From Nemorincola caseinilytica (lineage in GTDB: Bacteria > Bacteroidota > Bacteroidia > Chitinophagales > Chitinophagaceae): a DNA stretch of 64,000 nucleotides. The translations under genes and the position numbers were made by a program. The notes beneath the pieces were generated by a model. The model saw only the letters and a list, made by a program, of their open reading frames with translations, did no database searches and was not told the DNA's origin. Positions 52,556 through 60,333 of the stretch are shown one piece after another. The stretch lies in the NCBI RefSeq assembly GCF_039540515.1, contig NZ_BAABFA010000009.1, forward strand, positions 62,001 to 126,000, read 5' to 3'. Position 1 is the stretch's first letter; every line of letters starts with the position of its first letter.

Positions 52556-53272
52556 TTAGTTGTTGGGGGTAGCGGTAACGTAGCTGGCAGAGATAACGCC
52601 ATTCACGAAACGCACACCGGCCAGAGATTCTATGGTATTGATGTCCACCTTGTGGTTGGCCAGGTTATCCTTGGGGTTGTAAGGCTCTATGTTGTGGAAC
52701 TGGTAGCACAGGTATTCGTCGGTGCTGGGTATGTATATCACCTTCCAGCACCACTCAGGCACTATCACGTTGTGGTTGTAACCTATCACCCAGTTGCGGC
52801 CTACAGTACCCGAAAATACTTTTACCTTTTTGTATTTTTTGGCCTTCAGTATCTCTTTTTCGTGCAGTTTTTCCCACAGCGACTTGTAGAGATTGGCAGG
52901 CATTGGCATCACATTGGTGAAATAGTGGCTCTCTATATATGCGTCCTTATCGCAGTTGTTCTCGTTAGGGGCCATCATATGCGCCTCTTCGAACAGGGTA
53001 GTGCGGTAGTCGTTCACCAGGTTCGAATACTCGGGCAGCTGGGGGTCTTCGGCCAGTTTCACAGTGTGGTCGCCCTTTAGCTTAGAGCAGTTGAACATGT
53101 CCGGAGTGAGGGAATAAACGACCAGAACAGGTATATGCTGTGACTTGGAGAAGTAAGAAGTGAAATTGAGATTCCTTACCTTAACAATGTCCTGCGCGAA
53201 GGTGTTGCAGCTAAGCGCCACCAGCAGTACAGAGACCAGTTTTGAGACCTTATTCAGACTTATTTTTTGCAT
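52556..53272 (-). CDS. Secreted DNA/RNA non-specific endonuclease-fold protein, altered active site
   Basis: 238 residues. Signal peptide to about residue 26 (CNTFAQ). The order IPVLVVYSLT, FEEAHMMAPNE, HYFTNVMPMPANL, VKVFSGTVG and VIVPEWCWKVIYIP follows the NUC1 nuclease fold. The catalytic DRGH is EEAH here: the histidine remains but the two preceding positions differ, and the PQ of the family is PM. Either the nuclease has changed chemistry or it is inactive. It may act outside the cell as a nuclease or a nucleic-acid-binding protein. It has its own promoter box and terminator. Confidence 0.72.
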   Translation of the reverse strand: MQKISLNKVSKLVSVLLVALSCNTFAQDIVKVRNLNFTSYFSKSQHIPVLVVYSLTPDMFNCSKLKGDHTVKLAEDPQLPEYSNLVNDYRTTLFEEAHMMAPNENNCDKDAYIESHYFTNVMPMPANLYKSLWEKLHEKEILKAKKYKKVKVFSGTVGRNWVIGYNHNVIVPEWCWKVIYIPSTDEYLCYQFHNIEPYNPKDNLANHKVDINTIESLAGVRFVNGVISASYVTATPNN

Positions 53273-53294
53273 GTGTGCCTTTTGTTCAAGTTAG

Positions 53295-53302
53295 CAAATA
53301 TA
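53295..53302 (-). promoter_or_regulatory. -7 promoter box TATATTTG for the nuclease-fold gene
   Basis: Exact TAnnTTTG on the minus strand, 22 nt before ATG 53272. Confidence 0.63.
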
Positions 53303-53432
53303 CAAGGATCGGACTTGTTCAGCGATAAAGATATGACTTTCACTGAAATTTTTATAATCAGATAGGGATCTTTGCAATTTTAATATATTGGGCATTGCCG
53401 GCGGGCCGTTCCGGGTATTTTCAGGCCGTGCA

Positions 53433-56400
53433 TCAGGCATTGCCGGCCGACCGGGGCAGCATGAGGTAGAAGGTAGTGCCCTGCCCTTCTTCCGACTCGA
53501 ACCAGATGGCCCCTTTCCAGAACTCGATCATTTTTTTGGTCATGGCCAGGCCCAGGCCCGTGCCCGACGAACGGGTGGTGAAATAGGGCTGGAAGATGCG
53601 GGCCGCCACATCGGCGCTGATGCCCCGGCCATTGTCTGCCACCGAAATGGTGACCTTACTGTCATCGGTATTCAGCGTCACCACTATTTTGCCCTGCCTG
53701 TCCTCGGGTATGGCCTGCTTGGCGTTCTCCAGCAGGTTGGTGAGCATGCGCAGCACCTGGCTGTGATCGGAATGGACAAAGACCTTTTCAGAAGGTATGG
53801 ATAGTTCTACCTCTGCCTGCCCGTCGTTTCGGTAGAGCCCCACTGCCAGTTGCAGCAGGTCACCGAGGTCCAGTTCTTCGGGGCGTGCTTCGGGCATCTT
53901 GGCAAAGTTGGAGAACTCGGAAGCTATATAAGAGAGATTATCTATCTGTTCTATAATGGAGGCCGATACACGCTGCAGCAGCTCTTTGAGGTTGGGCGCA
54001 TCGTTGCGCACGGCCTGCTGCAGGTATTGAATGTTCAGCTTCATGGGGGTGAGGGGGTTCTTTATCTCGTGCGCCACCTGGCGTGCCATCTCGCGCCAGG
54101 CCGTTTCGCGTTCGCTCTGGGCCAGCAGGGCGGCATTCTCCTCTACCTTATCCACCATTTTGTTGTATTCCTTTACCAGCGAGCCTATCTCATCGTCATA
54201 GGGCCATTCTATGCGCTCGTTGCGCTGCAGGTTCAGGCGGCCGAACTGCTCTTTGATTACATTGAACGAGCCCGTGACCCAACGCGTAATGTATACCGTA
54301 ATGAGGCTGGACACCAGGAATATGAATGCGAAGACATTCATAAGCGTGATGGCTATACCCGACAGTTGCGAGCGCAGCTCTTTCTCTGAGGAGAAAAAGG
54401 GCACATTCAGGTAGCCAAGGGCAACACCCTGCTCATCGAGCATGGGCTCGTAGGCCGAAAGGTAGGAGAGCTCTGCCACGTTCTCGTTCTGTATGACAAT
54501 GGATGTGCCTGATGTATTGAGCTGGTAATAGGCATCCTGCCGTATGATGCGCGACACAAGGCCCTTCTGATATATCTCTTCTTCGGATGTAGCAAAGAGG
54601 TTGCCGTTGTTGTCGAAGAGGTTGATGTCTATCTTCTGGTTATCGGCAAGAACGGAGATGAACTTGCGGAACGATACCGACTGTGTAACGGAGTCGAAGC
54701 GCTCATCGGTCTCGTAGGCGCGGGCAGCATTGAGGTAGCCCTGTACCGACTGACGGGCCGCGTGCATGGCGCTCTGTAGCCGAGCGGTACCCTCATCGCG
54801 ATAGCGGTTGGAGAAATACCATACGGTGACAACACCTACCAGTAAAAAAGAAAAGAACACGATACCCAGCATGGAATACTGTATACGCTTGCGGAGGTCC
54901 AGCCGCACATACCGCTCTGTGACGGTAGAGCTGGCGAAATAGGATAGGTATATCTGGTAGAGCAGGATGATGACCGCAAGCGCCACCTGTATGCAGAAGA
55001 TGTAGAAAAAGACCGTGATGGTCTCGATAAATTGTTTGTTGTCGTGAACAACGACTATGGTACGCTTATCAGATACGCGATAGCGAAGCTCTGATACATT
55101 GCCTTCGGAGCGGAAGCGGTAATCCTGCCCGGCTATGGTATCGCCGGAGAGGAAGGTAGGGAATGCACGGTCGGTCTCCTGGCTCACCAGCCTGCCATTC
55201 ACATATACGGCATAGGAATACTCGTTCTCCTGAGGTGTGTTCTTGCTGGCCGATGGCAGCAGCAGCTCGGGATATACAGTAGATGCGGCCTGTTTCTTCA
55301 GGCTCATGTCTATCATCACATAGCCTATCTTATTGTTGATGGTATCGCTGTATATAGGTATAAAGGATAGGTAAGCATTCTTATCGGGCATGGATTCTTT
55401 GTAGAACAGGTAAGGCGAACCGGTGGGCGTGGCCTCGTTCCGCTGCCGCTGCAGCGATGCCAGCGACAGTGAGTCGCGGTTGTAGAGGGGCACACCATGT
55501 ACATCGAAGATATAGATATTGGCATCGTAGCGTGCGGTGGTGGTATTGCGGTACAGGGTATCGAGATGTTTGTTCACTACGCGGCGGTCATTTGCCGAAG
55601 GCCTGTAAAAGAACTGCTTGAGCTGCGCATCTTTAGAGATAGCATCGGCCGTGCGATCGAAGGTATATTCCAGAAGGTTATCGCGATGGGGGGCCAGCCG
55701 CTGCTCTACGAAGGCCTTACGTTCCTCGTTCTCCTTGTATATGTTGAAGTACTGTACCAGGCCGGTGCAGAAGGCACCTATGAAGAGCGCCCAAATGAGC
55801 ATTTGCGGCTCGAAGAGGTCGGACACGAGCTTTAGCCGCGGCGTATCCAGCAGGGCAAGGAAGAGCGTGAGCCAGCCCAGCAGGCACCAGTAAAGCACAT
55901 CGGTATAATAGCCGCTGATGAACAACACCAGTATACCCATAAAGAGCACCACACCATACCTGCGCATCCTGTCGGGCACAAGGGTGCGCAACTGGAAGTT
56001 GAAGACATTGATGATCATGCAGGATATGCCGGTGATGGTGCATATGACCGTAAGCCCCAGTATGGTGTATATATTTATGGAGTAGAAACGGCTTACATCG
56101 AACGATATGCTGGAGTCGAGAATGAGGCCGCGTATGATGGCCACGAACAACAGCATATAACCCACCATGGCCATGGCCAATGGCGCAGGCAGCAGCATAC
56201 GCAGGCGCGCACTGCGTATGTGCGCAAAATAGGTCTTGTATGGCGTATGCCGGGTGATGAAGACCACCAGCCATAGTATGCAGAGGGTATTGATGAACAG
56301 ATCGCCGAAGGAGGGCAGGGCAGAGCTACTGGCATAGAGCAGGGGCGAGAAGAACAGCAAGGTATCGAGGTGGAAGGGCGGACCCGCCATGTATAGATAG

Positions 56401-57161
56401 GTGCGCAGGGCCACTATAACCGCCAGTGTGCTGAAAAAGCCCACCAGCGAAGACCTATTGCGCATGAGGTAAATGATGATGAGGTGTACCCACGATATAC
56501 TAAGCAGCACGGCCAGCGCCAGCAGTGCGATGAAGACCGGGCCGGGAGACCACTTCTGTATATCCTGTATGTTGTATACGAGGTAGAAGAGGGTCTTGCC
56601 ATCGTTCATGGTGACGGGAAAGGAGCCACCCGGCCTGCCATTGACAGGCAGAACGCGTGTAGTGGCGGGTATATGGGCAGATGCAACGAAGTGAGAGCGC
56701 AGGTGATCGTTCTCTACCGGGTAAGTGATAAGCACCGGGAACATGACCACCAGCTGGCGGGCACCGCGGGGCGCCTTTATGCTTTTTTGCACGAAAACGC
56801 CACGGTCGTTGGTGAGCAGTACAGGCCTGCCATTGCCAGTATCGGAGCGAAGGGGGATGATGGCATTGGTGTTCCAGAACTTGAGGTAATTGTGCTCGTA
56901 TGCAAAGACGTAGAAAGGCATATCGCTGATGCGCTTTACCTCTTGCAGCGAGAGCGAGTCGGAGAACATGCGACTGACAAGTGCTTCATCGCTGATGAGT
57001 TTATCGAAAGCAGCCTCTCGGTTGTGCATGTCGCTGTTCACAGCGGCCGTCATGCGCACGGGTGTGGTCTCTTGCGTATGGGTGTAGAAGTAGTAGCCCG
57101 TGATGCTCCACAGCAGCACACACAGCAAAAGCCAGCCCCAATATGGATAGCGCCTGAACAT
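53433..57161 (-). CDS. Large sensor histidine kinase, NtrY-like
   Basis: 1242 residues. One N-terminal span (about 8-26), an extracytoplasmic region, a block of about eight membrane helices (about 205-480), a second extracytoplasmic domain, two more spans, a HAMP linker (near 970-1010, ITRWVTGSFNVIKEQFGRL), and the kinase. The H-box QVAHEIKNPLTPMKL puts the phosphorylated histidine at about residue 1031; N-box NLLENAKQAI, G1 DNGRGI and G2 GTGLGLAM are complete. It is an active-looking kinase of the NtrY/ThiN-like branch. No response regulator is nearby, so it is orphaned. It starts 1 nt from the end of mazG, so they share a transcript. Confidence 0.92.
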   Translation of the reverse strand: MFRRYPYWGWLLLCVLLWSITGYYFYTHTQETTPVRMTAAVNSDMHNREAAFDKLISDEALVSRMFSDSLSLQEVKRISDMPFYVFAYEHNYLKFWNTNAIIPLRSDTGNGRPVLLTNDRGVFVQKSIKAPRGARQLVVMFPVLITYPVENDHLRSHFVASAHIPATTRVLPVNGRPGGSFPVTMNDGKTLFYLVYNIQDIQKWSPGPVFIALLALAVLLSISWVHLIIIYLMRNRSSLVGFFSTLAVIVALRTYLYMAGPPFHLDTLLFFSPLLYASSSALPSFGDLFINTLCILWLVVFITRHTPYKTYFAHIRSARLRMLLPAPLAMAMVGYMLLFVAIIRGLILDSSISFDVSRFYSINIYTILGLTVICTITGISCMIINVFNFQLRTLVPDRMRRYGVVLFMGILVLFISGYYTDVLYWCLLGWLTLFLALLDTPRLKLVSDLFEPQMLIWALFIGAFCTGLVQYFNIYKENEERKAFVEQRLAPHRDNLLEYTFDRTADAISKDAQLKQFFYRPSANDRRVVNKHLDTLYRNTTTARYDANIYIFDVHGVPLYNRDSLSLASLQRQRNEATPTGSPYLFYKESMPDKNAYLSFIPIYSDTINNKIGYVMIDMSLKKQAASTVYPELLLPSASKNTPQENEYSYAVYVNGRLVSQETDRAFPTFLSGDTIAGQDYRFRSEGNVSELRYRVSDKRTIVVVHDNKQFIETITVFFYIFCIQVALAVIILLYQIYLSYFASSTVTERYVRLDLRKRIQYSMLGIVFFSFLLVGVVTVWYFSNRYRDEGTARLQSAMHAARQSVQGYLNAARAYETDERFDSVTQSVSFRKFISVLADNQKIDINLFDNNGNLFATSEEEIYQKGLVSRIIRQDAYYQLNTSGTSIVIQNENVAELSYLSAYEPMLDEQGVALGYLNVPFFSSEKELRSQLSGIAITLMNVFAFIFLVSSLITVYITRWVTGSFNVIKEQFGRLNLQRNERIEWPYDDEIGSLVKEYNKMVDKVEENAALLAQSERETAWREMARQVAHEIKNPLTPMKLNIQYLQQAVRNDAPNLKELLQRVSASIIEQIDNLSYIASEFSNFAKMPEARPEELDLGDLLQLAVGLYRNDGQAEVELSIPSEKVFVHSDHSQVLRMLTNLLENAKQAIPEDRQGKIVVTLNTDDSKVTISVADNGRGISADVAARIFQPYFTTRSSGTGLGLAMTKKMIEFWKGAIWFESEEGQGTTFYLMLPRSAGNA

Positions 57162-57935
57162 TTATCGGTTATACTCCTCTGTTTTTACCTTGTTCCAGAG
57201 GTCGTCCATCTCCCATAGGGTCATATCGTGCAGGGTACGGCCGCTTTCGGCGGCCATCTCCTCTACCCGCATGAACCTGCGCATGAACTTTTTATTGGTA
57301 CGCTCCAGCGCATGCTCGGGATCTACCTTCACAAAACGTGCATAGTTGATGAGGGCAAAAAGCACATCGCCGAACTCGTCTTCTATGGCATTGGCATTGC
57401 CGCTCTGTACGGCCTCGTACAGCTCGCCTATCTCCTCGTCCACCTTCTGCTGTACCTGTGCGGTGTTCTCCCACTCAAAGCCTACCTGCTTTGTTTTTTC
57501 CTGCAGGCGCAGGGCCTTTATGAGGGCAGGCATAGATGCCGGCACCCCTGCAAGGATGGACTTTTTTCCTTCCTGCTGCTTCAGCCGCTCCCAGTTCTGC
57601 TTCACGGCCGTATCGTCCTCTACCTTCACGGTGCTGTATATATGCGGGTGGCGGCTTACCAGCTTGTTGCATACACCCTCTATCACATCGTCTATAGAGA
57701 AGTGGCCCTGCTCGGCGCCTATACGGCTGTAGAAGACTATGTGCAGCAGCATATCGCCCAGTTCTTCCTTCATGCCTTTCCAGTCCTCATTGGTGATGGC
57801 GTCGGTAAGCTCGTACACCTCTTCCAGCGTTTGCTGGCGCAGGGTGTGTATGGTCTGTTTCTTGTCCCACGGGCATTGCTCGCGCAGTTCGTCCATTATT
57901 TTCCTCAGCCTTTCCAGTGAATGTGAATATCGCAT
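57162..57935 (-). CDS. mazG: Nucleoside triphosphate pyrophosphohydrolase MazG
   Basis: 257 residues. Two MazG repeats: the first carries the EExxE...ExxD site (EEVYELTDAI and MKEELGDMLLH, residues 38-61), the second, from about 170, has EEIGELYEAV and EDEFGDVLFALI. This is the long, two-domain form that hydrolyses canonical and aberrant nucleoside triphosphates to monophosphates and helps in stress survival. It precedes the histidine kinase with no spacer. A near-consensus TAACTTTA box lies about 27 nt upstream of the ATG. The start MRYSHSLERLRKIMDELR is typical. Confidence 0.94.
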   Translation of the reverse strand: MRYSHSLERLRKIMDELREQCPWDKKQTIHTLRQQTLEEVYELTDAITNEDWKGMKEELGDMLLHIVFYSRIGAEQGHFSIDDVIEGVCNKLVSRHPHIYSTVKVEDDTAVKQNWERLKQQEGKKSILAGVPASMPALIKALRLQEKTKQVGFEWENTAQVQQKVDEEIGELYEAVQSGNANAIEDEFGDVLFALINYARFVKVDPEHALERTNKKFMRRFMRVEEMAAESGRTLHDMTLWEMDDLWNKVKTEEYNR

Positions 57936-58069
57936 ATGTATGGCCGGTATGTGCCGGAACCTAAAGTTATAAGATCATTGGTAGAGAATGGGCATAACCT
58001 TATGAGCCTTTGCGCGGATCGCTTAATATTGTAGCGATATTCGAGGTATACCCCCCTGAATGAGACCTG

Positions 58070-58546
58070 ATGAATATGAACGCGCTGATAATAGAAAAGC
58101 TGGGCCCGGGCGATGATATGCCCTTTGGCCTGCTACTGCTGGCCGATGAGACGACGGAGGCCATAGAGAAATATATCTACACATCGGACGTGTATGTGGC
58201 CCGGCAGGACAAGGCCGGGAAGCCGATAGCGGTCTTTGTACTGCAGCAGCAGGGCCATGCCGAAATGGAGCTGAAGAACATAGCGGTGTCCATCAGCTTC
58301 CAGGAGATGGGCATAGGCAGCTACCTGGTGGGCAAGATAAAAGAAATAGCCGCACAGGCAGGCTGTACCACACTATGGGTAGGCACACCCGATATAGCTA
58401 CCAAAGAGATAGGCTTTTACAAAAGGAACGGCTTTGCAGAGGCCGGTACCAGGAAGGACTTCTATATAGAGAACTACCCCGACCCGCTATATGATAACGG
58501 CGTGCAGCTGCGCGATATGGCTATGCTACGGATGGTGCTGCCTTAA
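58070..58546 (+). CDS. GNAT-family N-acetyltransferase
   Basis: 158 residues with the GNAT core: ELKNIAVSISFQEMGIGSYLV, in which QEMGIGSY corresponds to the R/QxxGxG/A acetyl-CoA motif, then LWVGTPDI and EIGFYKRNGFAEAG (motif B). Substrate may be an amine, peptide or antibiotic; none can be named. It is divergent from mazG and convergent with mqnC, with 135 nt of apparently promoter-bearing DNA in front. The second ATG (MNALII, 6 nt later) is equally possible as start. Confidence 0.85.
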   Translation: MNMNALIIEKLGPGDDMPFGLLLLADETTEAIEKYIYTSDVYVARQDKAGKPIAVFVLQQQGHAEMELKNIAVSISFQEMGIGSYLVGKIKEIAAQAGCTTLWVGTPDIATKEIGFYKRNGFAEAGTRKDFYIENYPDPLYDNGVQLRDMAMLRMVLP

Positions 58547-58561
58547 AGAGTTTTATAGACA

Positions 58562-58596
58562 ATAAAAAAAGCGCAGCAGTTTCCTGCTGCGCTTTT
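58562..58596 (-). terminator. terminator between GNAT gene and mqnC
   Basis: A 13-bp stem (AAAAGCGCAGCAG 58567-58579, CTGCTGCGCTTTT 58584-58596) and TTTC loop. On the minus strand seven Ts follow, so it serves mqnC best and may be bidirectional. Confidence 0.87.
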
Positions 58597-58622
58597 GGGA
58601 ATATGGTATGGCTATATAAGGT

Positions 58623-59750
58623 CTAGTAGTTCACTACCTGCTCTTCTATGGCTGCGGGCATTTCGCGGAATTCGTACTGCTGGTTGCGCAGCTGTGGCTC
58701 GAAGCCGGCCTCGCGTATGCACTCCTGTATGCTGCGCGATGTGAAGCGGTGCGGCGCCCCTGCGGCGCTCACTACGTTCTCTTCTATCATTATAGAGCCA
58801 AAGTCGTTGGCACCTGCATGCAGGCATATCTGTGCTACTTTGCGGCCCACCGTCAGCCACGATGCCTGTATGTTCTTCACATTGGGCAGCATTATGCGGC
58901 TCAGGGCTATCATGCGTATATATTCTTCGGGTGTGGTCAGGTTCTTGGTGCCGCGTATGCGCTGCAGCAGCGTATCCACATCCTGGAAGGTCCACGGAAT
59001 GAAGGCCAGGAAACCCTTTGCGCTCTCCGGTTTCTTTGCCTGTACCTCGCGCAGCTTCACCAGGTGCTCGAAGCGCTCCTTCAGCGTCTCCACATGCCCG
59101 AACATCATGGTAGCGCTCGTGGTCAGATCCAGCTTATGCGCCTCATGCATTATATCCAGCCACTCCTGTGCACCGCACTTGCCATTGCTCACCAGCCTGC
59201 GCACACGGTCATCCAATATTTCGGCGCCTGCACCGGGCAGGCTATCCATACCGGCCTCTTTCAGGGCTTTCAGCACCTCGTAGTGCGTACTTTTCTCCAG
59301 CTTGGTTATGTGCGCCACCTCGGGTGGGCCCAGGGCGTGCAGCTTCAGCGTGGGGTATAGCTGTTTCAGCGTTTTGAAGAGATCCACATAAAAGGCCAGT
59401 CCCAGCTCGGGGTGGTGGCCGCCCTGCAGTAGCAGCTGCTCGCCGCCATAGCGAAAGGTCTCCTCTATCTTGCGCTTGTAGGTGTCTATATCGGTTATGT
59501 ATGCCTCGGGGTGGCCGGGTATGCGGTAAAAGTTGCAGAACTTGCAGTTGGCCACGCACACATTGGTGGTGTTCACGTTGCGGTCTATCTGCCATGTCAC
59601 CTTGCCATGCGGCACCTGTATCTTGCGCAGCTCGTTGGCTATATGCATAAGGTCGGCCAGGGGCGCATGTTCAAAAAGGTATATACCCTCTTCTGCTGTC
59701 AGGCTGTCGAAACGTATGGCCCTGTCGTATAAACTCTGCAATTCCTGCAT
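58623..59750 (-). CDS. mqnC: Radical SAM cyclic dehypoxanthinylfutalosine synthase MqnC
   Basis: 375 residues. The radical SAM cluster is at C65, C69 and C72 (NVCVANCKFCNFYR). QGGHHPELGLAFYVDLF, SLPGAGAEILDDRVRRLVS, TSATMMFGHVETL, GFLAFIPWTFQDVDTLL and SIMIEENVVSAAG are the MqnC pattern, distinguishing it from the MqnE branch. It cyclises the futalosine derivative in the alternative menaquinone pathway, so the organism likely respires with menaquinone. Other mqn genes are not adjacent. A near-consensus TAATTTTA box lies 19 nt before the ATG. Confidence 0.93.
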   Translation of the reverse strand: MQELQSLYDRAIRFDSLTAEEGIYLFEHAPLADLMHIANELRKIQVPHGKVTWQIDRNVNTTNVCVANCKFCNFYRIPGHPEAYITDIDTYKRKIEETFRYGGEQLLLQGGHHPELGLAFYVDLFKTLKQLYPTLKLHALGPPEVAHITKLEKSTHYEVLKALKEAGMDSLPGAGAEILDDRVRRLVSNGKCGAQEWLDIMHEAHKLDLTTSATMMFGHVETLKERFEHLVKLREVQAKKPESAKGFLAFIPWTFQDVDTLLQRIRGTKNLTTPEEYIRMIALSRIMLPNVKNIQASWLTVGRKVAQICLHAGANDFGSIMIEENVVSAAGAPHRFTSRSIQECIREAGFEPQLRNQQYEFREMPAAIEEQVVNY

Positions 59751-59827
59751 CTACAATTATTTGTGGGCGTAAAATTAGGGAAATAATAGGGAGGACCGTA
59801 TCGATAATACTATTCGAGGGATCTCTT

Positions 59828-60085
59828 CTATCTATAAATGTCGCGCCTGTTACCTATGTGATGAATATCTACTATACGGATAGTGTCGTCGATGGCATAT
59901 AATACACGGTAGTTCCCCACTCTTACCCGCCACAGATCTTCTTTGTTTCCTACAAGCTTTTTACACCCCTCCGGCCTTGGGTTATCTGCCAGGCCATCTA
60001 TCTTTTTAGCTATAGCGGTAGCTATTATCCTGGGCAGCTTCTTAAGCTCTCTTGCTGCGGATGGCTTTACGACTATTCGGTACAT
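59828..60085 (-). CDS. Type II toxin, RelE/ParE superfamily
   Basis: 85 residues. MYRIVVKPSAARELKKLP, the start of RelE-group toxins, is followed by DLWRVRVGNYRVLYAIDD and VDIHHIGNRRDIYR, including the conserved arginine strand and a terminal HHIGNRRDIY that matches the ribosome-dependent mRNA interferase group closely. The antitoxin gene overlaps its 5' end by 44 nt in another frame. No inactivating change is visible. It is distinct in sequence from the toxin at 31815, so the two modules were acquired separately or diverged long ago. Confidence 0.9.
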   Translation of the reverse strand: MYRIVVKPSAARELKKLPRIIATAIAKKIDGLADNPRPEGCKKLVGNKEDLWRVRVGNYRVLYAIDDTIRIVDIHHIGNRRDIYR

Positions 60086-60281
60086 TTATTTTACGCTCTT
60101 TTGCAAGCTCTGCTTTAACGCTTTCCCAAGGGATGCTTTTTTCATCCTTTCTAGCCTCTGCAACTATCATGTCCATCAGGTCTTCTAGCATCTCGTTATC
60201 AAAATTGGCAATGCCCTTCAGATCTATCTGAACATAACGCCTCTTGCGTGTTTCATCGGTCACAAAGCTCACACCTTTCAT
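60042..60281 (-). CDS. Antitoxin of the RelE-family pair
   Basis: 79 residues, charged and helical, with EDLMDMIVAEARKDEKSIPW and a lysine-rich end. It precedes the toxin on the same strand and overlaps it by 44 nt, the usual antitoxin-first order. I see no DNA-binding motif with certainty; autoregulation is expected from the family. The ATG lies 13 nt from an exact promoter box (60295-60302). The POT transporter gene ends 52 nt upstream on the same strand. Confidence 0.83.
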   Translation of the reverse strand: MKGVSFVTDETRKRRYVQIDLKGIANFDNEMLEDLMDMIVAEARKDEKSIPWESVKAELAKERKINVPNSRKAIRSKRA

Positions 60282-60294
60282 ACATTCTTTTTTA

Positions 60295-60302
60295 CAAAAA
60301 TA
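60295..60302 (-). promoter_or_regulatory. -7 promoter box TATTTTTG for the toxin-antitoxin pair
   Basis: Exact TAnnTTTG on the minus strand, 13 nt before ATG 60281. Confidence 0.65.
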
Positions 60303-60333
60303 ACTTATTTACTCCTCTTCCTGTTCTATGGTC

